Of a DNA stretch of 64,000 nucleotides, positions 47,401 to 57,635 are shown piece by piece. The stretch covers positions 18,671,036 to 18,735,035 of the forward strand of contig JAGTTD010000012.1 in the NCBI GenBank assembly GCA_018398585.1, given 5' to 3'. Below the pieces are notes generated by a model, which saw only the letters and a list, made by a program, of their open reading frames with translations, was not told the DNA's origin and searched no databases. This DNA is from Simmondsia chinensis. Lineage: Eukaryota; Streptophyta; Magnoliopsida; Caryophyllales; Simmondsiaceae. Made by a program: the position numbers and the translations under genes. Numbering within the stretch: position 1 is the first letter of the stretch; each line of letters opens with the position of its first letter.

Positions 47401-50400
47401 AAACATACAAAATGAAGCTAAAACAAAAAAAGCTTGCAGACAAATTGTAGTTCACAAAGTCCTCTTTAAACAGCCCACATACATACTGGACTAGTGTATT
47501 GAAAAATGGGTTTGTTACTAAAACCATCTAAATTTTAGGTGTGGTTTCAAAAAAACATCTAGATTTTCTAATTTTTCAATATCACATCTAAACTTTCCAA
47601 AATTTTGCAATGTCAAACATTAATGTGACACTGTAAACATCCATTATTTTTGCTGACATGGCATTAAAAAAAAAAAAAAAGCAATTTTAAAAAATTAGAA
47701 TTTACATTTAAAATAGTTTTACAAATTTTTAAATATTTTAAATATCTAAAAAGTTTGTAAATATTTAAAAAAGCAATTATATCTAAAAAAATGTTTTTAA
47801 ATGCAACATCATAAAAAACTAACGGATGTTAACAATGTCACCTTCAGATGTAACAATGAATTAGAAAATCTAGGTAGTTTTTTGAAACCGCACCTAAAGT
47901 TTATGTGGTTTTCAATAAAAAGTCATTGAAAAATCTAAGAAAACAGTGAAAAAAACCTGGAACAGGTTCCTTATATGGGAAGCACGTTTAGGCCCTTGCA
48001 ACTAATACAGAATCACTGTGGATTTAATGGCTCAATTCTGTATGCTTTAAAAGTACAAAATGCGGAATTCAATCTCATGAGGCTCGACTAGAACAAGAGA
48101 AAAGACTATCCAGTTTAATCCGACAGTGAATGATCAGCTGAAAACAAAGACAATACTATCAAGAGTGGCTATAGTTATAACTAGATAAACGAGAGACGAA
48201 AGCAAAAGCTGCTATTGTCAAGTCAAAATTGCAAAAAAGTTGCAGTCTAATCCATATAATGCCTCCTCATTTGCTGTTAAGCTATTTTTTTTAAAATCGA
48301 GGATAATACCCGTGAATCCTAACTTGTTACATTACTATTTATGGCTATTGAATCCAATTGAGGATATGAGGTAACACGCCGAGTTGCTTCTCTGCATAAC
48401 TTTCCTATATCCACAATTTATTCTCAAAAGTAAAGCGGTTTCATATAGATCTGCTTTAATCATGTGAGTTTTCTGACTTGATCTCTTCAAATTTGAATAC
48501 CCATTTGAATATACGATGTTGCTGGGTCCCAGAAGAGCATGTTTGGGAACTAGTCATCTTTTAGACAGTTAAGAGGCATAACAGAAGCATTATTTATCTT
48601 CCATTTCATTTGAAGCTAGCCTCGACTATTACTGTCATGAACCAAGAATGGAGACGGCTTCGAGTTTTACCAAAAACCAATCAGCATAGCCAATTACTGG
48701 TCAATGAATATAGATGAAACTAGTGATATATTTAAAAAATTCATGGGCAGACATCACCCACAATGCTGCTGTTTATACTTCTCATTTCTCAATAAGTGGA
48801 GTCATTGAAGACAGAGGGGAAATGTTCCTCCATTCAATTTTCTCTTTCATCATATGGGACACTTATTCATGTTTGCTTCGAACATGCATTTCCCCAGATG
48901 AGCTTGTTTTTGAAATAACATGTGCTCGAAGGACCACAATAGAAGATATTGTCATATTAGCCACTTAAAATCCCACCACTTCTACTTCTTAGCTATGTAT
49001 AAAATCAAATTTAGAGAGTTATAATGCATTAGGCAACGGATATCACTAGAAACAAAACTCCATTATGTACGATCCTCGAGTACAACAACAACAACAACAA
49101 ACCCAGTGCCTGCAAGGGCTCCCGCAAAAGCAGGGCCGGCCTCGGGGGGGGGGGGGGGGGGGTGTAAGCGGCCTTCCCCCTTCAGGGGTCTACCCTAAAG
49201 AGAGGCTGTTTCCAAAGACACCCAATCTGAGAGAATGATCCGCCGCAGAGAGCAAGAGACCTGGCAGCAGGAGAGCAACAAAGCGATTAAAACAACAGAC
49301 ACAAAGCACACAAGACACAAAGCAAGCCCCATCAAGCAAAAATCAAAGGATAGGTAGGTAGGCAGGTATGCATGCATGTAGTAGCTCATGGGGGCTCATG
49401 TGGAACTAAGTGCGCCAGGGGGATAACAGGGCCTAGCACTAATAAGCTGGACTACCTTACTCCAACTAGAGCATCTATAACCCCTATACTAGCCCTCCAT
49501 TGGGCCCTATCTAAGGCCATCTCCTCCCGAAGGTTTAGGTGGGTGAGGTCTTATCGAATCGTCTCCATCCATCTCTTCTTTGGCCTACCTCTTCCTCTCC
49601 TGCCTAGTGTAGTAAGGGGCTGTTCGCACCTCCTTACTGGAGCGTTGTCCAGTCTCCTTCTAACATGTCCGAACCACCTCAAACGTTGCTCTCTCAATTT
49701 ATCTTGAATGGGGCTACGCCCAATTTTCCTCTTATGACGTCGTTTCTGATCCTATCCTTCCTTGTGTGTCCGCATATCCACCTCAACATTCGCATCTCTG
49801 CCGCCTTCATCTTCTATGTGTGCTGTTGTTTCATCGCCCTGCACTCCGCCCCATACGTCGTGGCTGGCCTCACTACCGTCTTATAATATCTTCCCTTTAG
49901 CTTCAAGGGGAACTTTCATGTACCATCCTCGAGTGAAACCAATAATAATGAATTTCAGCTTGGACTCCAAAATGATAGTTGAGAAGGTGTACACCACAAC
50001 ACCCAAATACCAAACAAAGTAAAAGAGTAGTAGTTAGTAAACACCTTAAATTGTGACCGTGATTCAGCTTCTAGTTTGGCATAGAAGGAACGTTCCTCAC
50101 CAGTGAAGCTAACCCTCTTCATCTCTATAAATTTTGGAGGTAAGCTAATGATTGGCTGCCCGTCAAGTAATGTATCTGCAAGATGTGATAATCAGAAAAC
50201 ATCACATCACAAAAGCAAGGCAACTATAATGAATTTGTTTTCTGTCATAATTTATAGCTATTACGTTCAATACATACATCCAGGAACATACATGTACTAC
50301 AACAATTTCAAATATTCATGTTGACTAAGAAAAAGCATCCACAAAACAATCTCATGATTGGAACCTCCTCAAAAAACAGAAGGGTTTCTGTTCCGCCCAA

Positions 50401-53400
50401 TTTTCCCTTAAATTACACTCCCTACCTACCCCCCACCCCAAACATACACACACAAAAAAAATAATAAATAATAAATAATAAATTTTGCCAATTGTCTTAT
50501 GATAATATAAATGTAGTAGTCCTAATCTATAGTTAAAATACGTATATTTGTTCAACCGAAGCCGACTTGCTCGGTGAATCGCTCAATTCAACAATGTGAA
50601 GACTTTTTTTCTATCCACAAATCATGGTGATAGTACCACACGATTTATTTTTAAATACAGGGAAAACAAAGGAGCAGCATCACAAACAGCAAAGTACATA
50701 ACTCTGATGATGGCCTTTGACCACTTACATTTGCTCAAAGGATGAATAAGAAATTTAGAGGATAGAACACCACTGGGCAGGAGCAGCATCACAAACAGCA
50801 AAGTACAAGTGTCTGATGATAATCTTTGACCAATTCCATTTGCTCAAAAGATGAATAAGTAATCTAGAGGATAGAACACGAATGTGTCTATAAAGTAGCT
50901 GCAGTGAAATATGGACTGCTCCTTTCAGTTACTAACAAGGACACATTCCTTTGTTTGGTAAATCACCACATAGTTTCAAAGTAATAAGTCAGCCACCTTT
51001 GCTCTAAGCTATGCTCATTGTGTAGCAGACTCACAAAGAAAATACGTAACTTATGTTCCAATGTAGAAAGCGCAAATAAGCAACAAAAGCAGATCATTTA
51101 TAGGGGTGGTAATGAAAGAATCTATCGCTTATGATGATTAATTTGTAGGATTGTGATAGTTCACATTCTAGCCATCAGCAAGCTAAATGTATGAGGGAGC
51201 AAGCAAGATGATAAATCAAGGAAAAAGCTTCCAGTATTTTGGAGAATTGATGTGCAAAGGAGTAGCCATAAAAGGACTTGAAAGTAAAGGTGTTTCCTAA
51301 AACAAAAGCATAGAGATAGAATTATTGAAATTAAGTGCTACTTTATATACGAATTCACAAAGCGAGATAAAAATATGGGCCTGACGTGTTGTTCCTGGAG
51401 AGTCCTCACAATGAAAAGATCTTTTTAGGAGGCTGAATGAAAATTTTGCACAAGAAGTGAATGTGCAATAGCATTCACAGGGCCAGTGGATATGGGCAAA
51501 GAAACAAAAAGGAAACAGTATCTTCTCTTCACTAATACCTTCTTCAAAAAGGGAGAGGATTATCGCATACAAGAGGGGTTATTAAGGACCAATTACATTT
51601 CTCCATCAGAAAGAAAAGGGATCGCGGATTGCAATACTTGTAATGTCATTACTGAGACAGTCAGATGTGTATCTTAAAGAATTTTAACAGAAAAAGAAAC
51701 AACCAAGTGTTCTTGAATTACATGGTGCAAGAACTTAAAGAGCGAAAACCCATTTAATTTTAGAAAGTGACGAAAACCGTGAAGAGATCAGGGATCGCCA
51801 TAGCCATAGTCATAGACAGTAGACATTAAGTGATGTGCAAATGGACCTGTGCAATGTCATCGAATAACACTATATTTAATGGAATTCATGGCCTGCACAA
51901 GCAGATGAGCATGTGATTAAAATTCAGTGAGAAGTGAAGAACCTTGAAATGGCTGAGATGGAGCAAATCCCTTGAAAAGAGAAGAGTCACCTCAGAAACA
52001 AAGACAGAGGTGCATGCTTCTATTCAGCTCCATGTCACAAGTAGGTTCTTTCACCACCAACTCCCGCAGCCTCATTCGCTCGCTCTGGCTTTTGAGGACA
52101 AAGTTTGATTACCCAAAAACCCAACTCTTAAGAAGGGAAGAGTTTTAAGAGTGAGTGGTTGAGAAGAGAGCATAGAGGAGACCTAAAGGATTTTGAAAAT
52201 TTTCCTAAAAAACTGGAAAATTGAGAACTTTATTCAAAAGCCCAGTTTTCCAATTGGAGAAGCTGAAAAAAAAAAGTTTTCTAGTTCTCTCTACTGCTTT
52301 GAAACATTTGGAAAGCAACTTGTTTTCTAGAATTTTTCATCTCCATGTTCTCCATAGGTTTCCTTCCATTCTCTCTTGTTCATAGCTTCATTTTCTTTCT
52401 CTTTCTTCACTCAACCCTTCTCCTTTTCCTCACTCCATTTTTCCTTTTCTTTTTCTCTCAAGCTCTCACATCCTTACGATCAATTCCACAGTAATGTCAA
52501 AAACTAATTGCAAACTATTACTACATTGTTGATGTTGCTTATCCAAATATTTCCTAGCTCTTGGTACAACATTAAGGTGAACAGTATCACATAAATGACT
52601 TTCAAGTTCAATGAAGCATTAGTGGACCATGTGAGTTAGCATGTAAAACTATTAAGCATGTTATGTATAGCTATATTTATATTCTATTCCAGGATTAAAC
52701 TACTTTTTTTCTTCACGTTTGATTCAACATTGTGAGTAGACCTTTTGCACTTTAAAATTATATGCCCCAAAGTAATGCTTGTACCAAAATTAATATCCAA
52801 ACTTTCACAAATCAAATATACTCGAACCCATCATTTTCGCATCGGTTTCCATAATTGTTTGGACCGGGTTCAAAACGGAAAATCGGGTTCTCAGATTTTT
52901 GGGTATTACTTACAAATAATTTTCAATTTTCATAAAGATGGAAATGGAGGTCACTTGATTGTATTTTCCAGTTTTCTAATATTGGAAAACTACTAATGAT
53001 CTTCTACTTCTAAACATGTTTTCCAAATGGAAAAAGGAAAAGACAATTGAAGATGAAAAGGAAACTAGAAATGGAAAATCACAAATGTTTTCTTTGTTTC
53101 TAAACAAGGCCTTTATTGCTTGGAGGATGCTTACACATGAGCAAGGGACATGAGGTGGGTCGAGGAAAATGACCCCTCTACCCACTCGTAAGCCACCGTC
53201 CCCAAAATGGACAGCCAAGACCTAATCAATCCAATGGCTAAAATTTCTCATCTAGAGGCTTCCACCTCTCGCTTGAATTATCCAGAACCCTTGGAAAGGT
53301 TTAGGGTTAGAATGTTCGAGGCGAGCATTGAAGACTCTAGAACGAGTACAGCCTCCATTCTTCTATAATATGCAAGCTGTGTACAAGGAAACTCTTGAGA

Positions 53401-56400
53401 GTTCTATGCCACTCTGTACACACAAGGCATAGGGCTGGCCTTCAGTTATTCCTTCCCCATTTGGGAGTGACCTTAAGACATCCTGCTAAAATCTGTTGGG
53501 TTCAATCAACCTTCATAATTAGTTTCTAGCTGAAACAAAGGTGTAGTAGCTTTTATCAGAAGATTGGCTACAGGAGCATTTGGTTTAGCTTATTTGAGCT
53601 TTTATTTTTTCATCTTATCTGTTTCAATAAGATCTATCCATTTAAGATCTGTATCTTTTTACAGTAAAATGTTTGGTTGTGCAATGTAGAAAGATCTTTT
53701 TTACATAATAAAGTGTTAGGATACAAGTTTAAAAAAGGAATTTATCTATTACAATAACATAAATGACTTAATAATATAAATCAATTAATAATAGTAGGTA
53801 AGAGAGAATCATGATAATAGTTGATCATGCTAGTGGAAAGTGGTGAGTATAGCGACCCATGTGCATAAAAAGGGTGGGGGTAGGTGGAGATGATGATAAG
53901 AAGTAAAACTAGGTCAGGGTGATAAAGATTTAATGCTAATACATTCTTTTTAAAACATATTTTTGAAATAAGCGGTGAAAAAGATCCAATTTTGCATCTT
54001 TTTTCATCTTTCTATTTAAGCTGTGAAAAAGATGTAAAAAGATCTTTTCTGTCAACCAAACGCAAGCCTTACAGTCAACTAGATCTTTTTTACAGCATTA
54101 AGTTATTAAAAAGCTGAACCAAACGCAGCCTAAGTAGGTTTTAGAGGAATTAAAGAAAATGTGTCTCCTCATTAAGAGGCTTATTTATGAAGTAAGGAGG
54201 TCCAAGAAAAGGTATAGAAGATAAAAAGGAAAAGTAATAAGGCATAACATTAGTTCTAGAAGTCAGACGAACATAGAAGATCATAGATGAGCTGAATGGT
54301 TGCAAGCAAGCAGATAGTGAAGATAAACTGAAGGTTCATTAGACATTGGTGCCTTGCCACAAAAAGGACAAGAAACTTAAATAAAATTGCTGAAGAAGGA
54401 GGAGAGAAGGGGAAGAGAAGAGAGAGGGGGGGGGGGGGGGGGGGGGGGGGGGAGGAGTATATCAAGGATCCAGATCAACCCATCAAGGAGAGAGAGAATT
54501 ACTTCATATGTTCTTCAATAAAACATGGATACTGGTGTCATTGGACAAAAGGCACTTAGCAACCATGAAAATATCAAACTATATCCTCCATCAATGCATT
54601 CAAAAACACCGGGTTAAGCAACAGAAAAGATAAAGAACAAAGCGGATCCTGGACCAAATGATATGCCCTGAAGTCTGGAAATGTATTGGAGATAGAGCAA
54701 AACACTTGGTCACCTAAGTTACTTTACCAAACCTTAAGAACAAAGAAAATGCCACCTGAGTGGAGGTGCATGCCAGTTCATAAATACAAAAAACATATCC
54801 GAATGTGTGCATCCATAGCAGCATAAAACATACGGATCATACAATGAGATTATGGAAGGGTCAATGCATATCTAAAACCACCTTCAGCTTATACCAGATG
54901 GGTCCACCATAAAGTCTAAGTGTAGTGGAGCTTCTAAGGATAAATAGAACAACCTACAAATGTTATTCATTGATTTAAAGACATCCGCTCAACTACTATT
55001 TTTAGTTAAACTGAAAGCCAGGTAACTCCTCCCCTTTTCATCTTGGGTACGGAATGGGTCACCCAGAATATTTAAAACAAAAGCCCTTTGCAAGTAACAA
55101 CATATTGATGGATGGCTCGCTAAGTATGCAGAGATTAGTATTATGAAGAAAAATTAGAAGTCAAAAGGTAATACTGACAGAGTAGATGTGAGATAAAGTA
55201 AAGGAAGTGGCATAATAGAGTGAAATACTTTACTCAATCGTCCAAAAGATGTTGACAATATTGAGATTTTAAAGGCAACAAAAAGGCCTTCATAGTCAAT
55301 GTGATGGAAGGGTAACCTCTGCTATTAGGCCAGCTGTGCTGTAAATAAGAATGACAATTGAATGGGGCTCTCAGTCCAGCTAGTTCTCATACAAGCACAC
55401 CAGCACAACCCAACCCAAACTTTGGGGTACGATATGAAGTGTGGAGCAGTAAAATACCAACATGCCACAGAAGATAAAACTAGCAGAAATTAGGATCTTA
55501 TAATGGTTGTGAGGCATATAATAAGAACCAGGATTGTTAATTTTTCTGTAAGAAGTCAGTCCAGCTCCATTAGTTAATTTTTCTAGCATCACTTATCACC
55601 AACTGCTTTCCAATTTTCACATTCAATCACCTCTAATATAAAACCGTTTCCGTACTATATTTTTCAAGTAACATTCTATGTGCTCAAAGAGCACCTTCAA
55701 ATCCTCAATAAATAATGCAATTGAAAATTGTCAGATAGCCATCACGCATAAAGCATGAAAGAAATATTGTGAATTTATGTTGACAGCTAATCAGGGTTAC
55801 AATTTTAATATTAGTACATATGAATGGATTAATGTAAACTGAACATTTGGTTGTAAAATGAACACAAAAGAAAGCTATGGTGATTTTCAAATACATCAGC
55901 CTTTTTCAACAATCAGAACACCAATGGCTCAAAGAGAGAGGATCATATGCAGAAACAACTGACCTTTTGTACGACGTAGAAGTAAAGTCTTCAAGATCGC
56001 TTGAAGTTTCTTGTAACCATACTTTGAATCTCTAGATATAGGAATTTTAATCCCTTCAGAAAAGGCCTTGTAGGAAGAATATGGCTCATACCTAAGAAAT
56101 CTAAAGTAACTGTATAATTCATCGATAGCATTTTGTATGGGCGTTCCGGATAGGCACCACCTTCTCTTCGCTCTTAAACCACAGCAAGCTCTAGCTGCTT
56201 GGGTCCTATAGTTCTTTATGCACTGCGCTTCATCCAACACTACTCTAAACCAACTTACTCTAGCAAGTGTACCGGATCCAGAATCCATTAAGACAGCATC
56301 CTTCTCTTTTCTGCTCTTTTTACCCTTTTTGGTGGTGCCAGATGGTCGTTTATTTCTCTTATTAATAGAGAACTCAGAAGATAGTCCATAGTCTTCTCCA

Positions 56401-57635
56401 GTCTTGTCAGCATCATCCTCACCAGCTAGGGGTTGTTTGGGAACCTCATTGGTGACTATTGAATATGTAGTCAGAACCACATCATGCTTCGCCAATTCAG
56501 AAGGGTCTTTCGTCCTGTTGCCTCCATGATACACCAAAACAGAAAGTTTGGCTTCATCAGTGACTTTATCTTTCAGTTCCCTTTCCCACTGTCTGAGAAC
56601 AGTGGCTGGGCACACTATCAAAGTGCCTGCTGCTGGCCTCTGCCCACGAAATGTCCTTTTTGAAGAACTAGGTCCTGGACTACATTCGATGCCATCGGGC
56701 TCTTGCTTGAGCTTCTCTAAACTGGCAACACCGTTATCAACAGCACATTCCTTGGTATTTTCTGAACTTGCAACATTATTATCATCATCATCATCCAAAT
56801 TCAAGGCTTCAGTTTCATGATCCTGCTGCACTGAATCAGATTTTGACTGCATGGACCTTTGCATTTGTATGAGGGCAATTGTTGAGATAGTCTTACCTAG
56901 CCCCTGCAAAAATATATAAGGCAAACAACATCAAGAAATCAGACATACTCACACATATTACATACATACGCATATGTTCAATTAAGAGCTATGTTACTCT
57001 TTCTTCCATCTCAAAGTGCCCATGTCTAGTTGAATACAATATGCCATTTGGATACTCCTAAGTGAGACCAAAAACATACAAATCTCCAAAAATAGCCAGG
57101 TCCAACCCTGAGACACTACATATCCTAGTCCGAGTAATAAGCAAGTGTTGCACAAAACCTCCATCACAATTGCATTACATCAACATCATATGCATTTCGG
57201 TGGAGCATATATCTATATACAAATACGTGCAATGTTTTTTACCCATGTGAAAATGCAACTGTAGCACACACAATACATCTATTTATGTACCCAACAACTT
57301 ACAAACCACAAATGCAATCACACAGAAAAGCATGAAGAAAACCTGATCATCTGCCAGAATTCCTCCCACACAATGCGTAGTTCTTGACTCCTTCTGAAGC
57401 ATCCATGCAAGCGCAATTTTCTAGAACAGAAAGATTTTAAAGCATTGGACTGTATCATACACACAAGCAGGTATAGTTCCAAAGGCCATAGATGACACCA
57501 AATGATGGGACATGTGAAATCCAGAACCTGATAATCTTAAAACACCAATGAATATAGGCAAACCTGATGTCTCAAAAGTGGGACTGACAAAATACCATCG
57601 GGTATGTCAGCTTCTATTTTCGGTTGATTAAGATC
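37366..57635 (-). CDS. CHR28: SNF2-family helicase-like ATPase with RING finger, CHR27/CHR28 type (3' eight exons)
   Basis: The protein family is a nuclear Swi2/Snf2 ATPase of the RAD5/16 group with a RING finger between the two helicase halves, thought to remodel chromatin and act as an ubiquitin or SUMO-dependent ligase; plant CHR27/CHR28 (FRG1/2) work in DNA methylation-linked silencing. That is family knowledge. Seen here: coding exons on the minus strand at 57564-57635, 57343-57420, 55964-56903, 50045-50175, 46320-46541, 44039-44584, 42576-42785 and 37366-37476, all with GT-AG borders, giving 769 codons plus stop in one frame. Walker A is ADDQGLGKT, split across an intron; the motif II box is DEAQ; RING, motif V ([13 protein letters not shown]) and motif VI ([11 protein letters not shown]) follow. 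The Arabidopsis relative is about 980 residues, so some 200 N-terminal residues are missing; no such exon was found up to 64000. CHR27 rather than CHR28 is equally possible. No inactivating change was seen in the visible part. Confidence 0.9.
37920..37943 (-). repeat. 24-base poly-C tract (poly-G on minus) in the last intron
   Basis: 24 C preceded by a broken run of seven C and one G, inside the 5.1-kb last intron of the remodeler gene. Confidence 0.85.
38441..38467 (+). repeat. poly-T run in the last intron
   Basis: About 27 T in a row followed by ccccctggtggggg; possibly the antisense tail of a retroposed sequence, but no target duplication was resolved. Confidence 0.7.
39073..39392. mobile_element. 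short TIR element (MITE) in the last intron
   Basis: The left end is GGGTCTGTTTGGTTTTG; the right end read inward is GGGGTCCGTTCATATTC. The flanks are tta and taa, suggestive of a PIF/Harbinger or hAT-type MITE. No coding content. Confidence 0.55.
39516..40023. mobile_element. hAT-type MITE, copy 2
   Basis: The left end is TAGGAATAGCAGTGGGGCGG; the right end read inward is TAGGGATGGCAATGGGGCGG. Same GC-rich ends and AT-rich centre as 31522-32059. The flanks ggggtgga and ccccggtgga partly match. Inserted in the last intron of the remodeler gene. Confidence 0.8.
40559..42300 (-). mobile_element. RTE retrotransposon fragment in the last intron
   Basis: The 3' end is marked by acaacaactacaataac on the plus strand (antisense of a TTG-rich tail). 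Inward, the minus-strand frame 40822-41067 reads [40 protein letters not shown] and TLDRIE, the C-terminus of RTE ORF2. Farther right, degraded RT signatures can be read (minus strand near 42000-42060 KNKDDI.CCANYR, corresponding to KGD.Q.C.NYR). The fragment ends before exon g; the left-to-right order matches a 5'-truncated copy. About 1.7 kb, decayed. Confidence 0.8.
42576..42785 (-). CDS. CHR28: CHR28-like exon g: helicase motifs V and VI
   Basis: 70 codons. [19 protein letters not shown] and [16 protein letters not shown] (arginine finger region), then [15 protein letters not shown]. All catalytic residues expected of an active SNF2 enzyme are present. Confidence 0.93.
42786..44038 (-). 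other. intron between exons f and g
   Basis: Contains the 553-bp hAT-type element at 43039-43591 and otherwise unremarkable AT-rich sequence. Short frames at 42736-43202 are intronic. Confidence 0.8.
43039..43591. mobile_element. non-autonomous hAT element with perfect 8-bp target duplication
   Basis: The ends are TAGACCTAGCAATTGGGTTG and, inward from the right, TAGAGCTGGCAAAATGTGAC. atatcgag flanks it exactly at 43031-43038 and 43592-43599, the 8-bp duplication of the hAT superfamily. It has a dense subterminal array of gggtc/gggtt words on the plus strand at both sides and an AT-rich centre, with no coding capacity. Confidence 0.9.
44039..44584 (-). CDS. CHR28: CHR28-like exon f: RING finger and start of Helicase_C
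   Basis: 182 codons. It continues the RING as [20 protein letters not shown] and CPASRC (C3HC4 spacing with CQIC of the preceding exon). An acidic linker of about 100 residues follows. Then [19 protein letters not shown] and [17 protein letters not shown], helicase motifs IV and IVa-V. Confidence 0.93.
44585..46319 (-). other. intron between exons e and f
   Basis: No gene or element with clear ends. A T17-G17 block at about 45131-45170 is the main oddity; the open frames around it (45112-45456, 45120-45329) are translations of homopolymers. Confidence 0.7.
45154..45170 (+). repeat. 17-base poly-G next to poly-T
   Basis: A 17-base T run followed by gttgtt and 17 G, in the intron between exons e and f. 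Confidence 0.85.
46320..46541 (-). CDS. CHR28: CHR28-like exon e: SNF2_N end and first RING cysteines
   Basis: 74 codons. [20 protein letters not shown], then [14 protein letters not shown], and at the end CQIC, the first zinc ligands of the RING finger. The donor reads gtgagt. Confidence 0.93.
47000..47125 (+). mobile_element. RTE 3'-end fragment, plus orientation
   Basis: ggggtaaggcagcgtacatc, then a C run, ccctgcg, gggagcccctg and cactgggtttgttgttg. It is the complement of the unit at 49079-49200, so this copy lies in the opposite orientation. Ends in a ttgttgttg tail as RTE elements do. Confidence 0.75.
47508..47924. mobile_element. MULE-type MITE with 10-bp target duplication
   Basis: attgaaaaat at 47498-47507 is repeated exactly at 47925-47934. 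Inside, the arms are inverted: the left has ctaaattttaggtgtggttt and aacatctagattttctaat; the right, read inward, has the matching ataaactttaggtgcggttt and acctagattttctaat. 417 bp, no ORF. A 9-10 bp duplication suggests a Mutator origin. Confidence 0.8.
49079..49915 (-). mobile_element. RTE fragment with 3' end, minus orientation
   Basis: It starts with a CAA run (acaacaacaacaacaacaaa), then cccagtgcctgcaagggctc, a 19-base G run, and cctaaagagaggctgtttcc. From about 49440 to 49915 the minus strand reads as the degraded end of an RTE ORF2 in the same order as at 40822-41067 (GRGRPKK-type patch near 49570-49600, opposite tggcctacctcttcctctcc). 5'-truncated. Confidence 0.8.
49144..49162 (+). 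repeat. 19-base poly-G in RTE 3' UTR
   Basis: Immediately after ggccggcctc, in the RTE 3'-end unit. Confidence 0.9.
50045..50175 (-). CDS. CHR28: CHR28-like exon d
   Basis: 131 bp, phase 1 to 0. Codes for [15 protein letters not shown] and [19 protein letters not shown], the conserved stretch that follows LRRTK in this family. It lies 5.8 kb from the previous exon. Confidence 0.92.
50671..50880. repeat. 109-bp tandem duplication in intron
   Basis: ggagcagcatcacaaacagc begins at 50671 and again at 50780. The two units run in parallel (then aaagtaca, tctgatgat, ctttgacca, atttgctcaaa, gatgaataag, tctagaggatagaacac or near variants) to about 50880, with a few differences. Confidence 0.85.
53573..54131. 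mobile_element. short TIR element, hAT/Harbinger-like MITE
   Basis: The left end is GGAGCATTTGGTTTAGCTTA; the right end inward is AGGCTGCGTTTGGTTCAGCT. The aaaagatctttt-like words recur inside. No clear target duplication was defined. Confidence 0.55.
54426..54452 (+). repeat. 27-base poly-G in intron
   Basis: A GA-rich stretch runs into 27 G. It is not next to a recognisable RTE end, unlike several other G runs. Confidence 0.9.
55964..56903 (-). CDS. CHR28: CHR28-like exon c: main SNF2_N block
   Basis: 940 bp, ending in phase 1. It opens with [17 protein letters not shown], then an acidic D/E/N/S insert of about 70 residues (with LDDDDDNN), then [19 protein letters not shown] (motif Ia), [16 protein letters not shown], a basic KR-rich patch ([19 protein letters not shown], a possible nuclear localisation signal), [11 protein letters not shown] (motif II, DEAQ), [20 protein letters not shown] (motif III) and RFLRYEPY. 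The basic patch is in the place where other family members carry a lysine-rich linker. Confidence 0.93.
57343..57420 (-). CDS. CHR28: CHR28-like exon b: Walker A, first half
   Basis: 26 codons, phase 0. [11 protein letters not shown], then GGILADDQ, which completes the Walker A with GLGKT of the next exon. Confidence 0.92.
57564..57635 (-). CDS. CHR28: CHR28-like exon a: start of SNF2 domain (first exon seen)
   Basis: 24 codons, phase 0 at both ends, ending in VPLLRHQ, the Q-motif-like lead into the SNF2 ATPase domain. Bordered by AG on the 5' side and GT on the 3' side. It begins with an acceptor site, so an upstream exon must exist. Confidence 0.9.

Larger units (their letters stand above)
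46542..50044 (-). other. intron between exons d and e
   Basis: 3.5 kb that holds two RTE fragments in opposite orientation (47000-47125 plus and 49079-49915 minus) and the MULE-type MITE at 47508-47924. The remainder, about 47950-49070, shows no recognisable element. Confidence 0.8.
50176..55963 (-). other. 5.8-kb intron between exons c and d
   Basis: Contains a 109-bp tandem duplication (50671-50880), a polypyrimidine patch (52320-52460), a short TIR element (about 53573-54131) and a 27-base G run (54426-54452). Open frames such as 51297-51572, 52745-52996 and 54256-54465 have no recognisable content. Confidence 0.75.
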
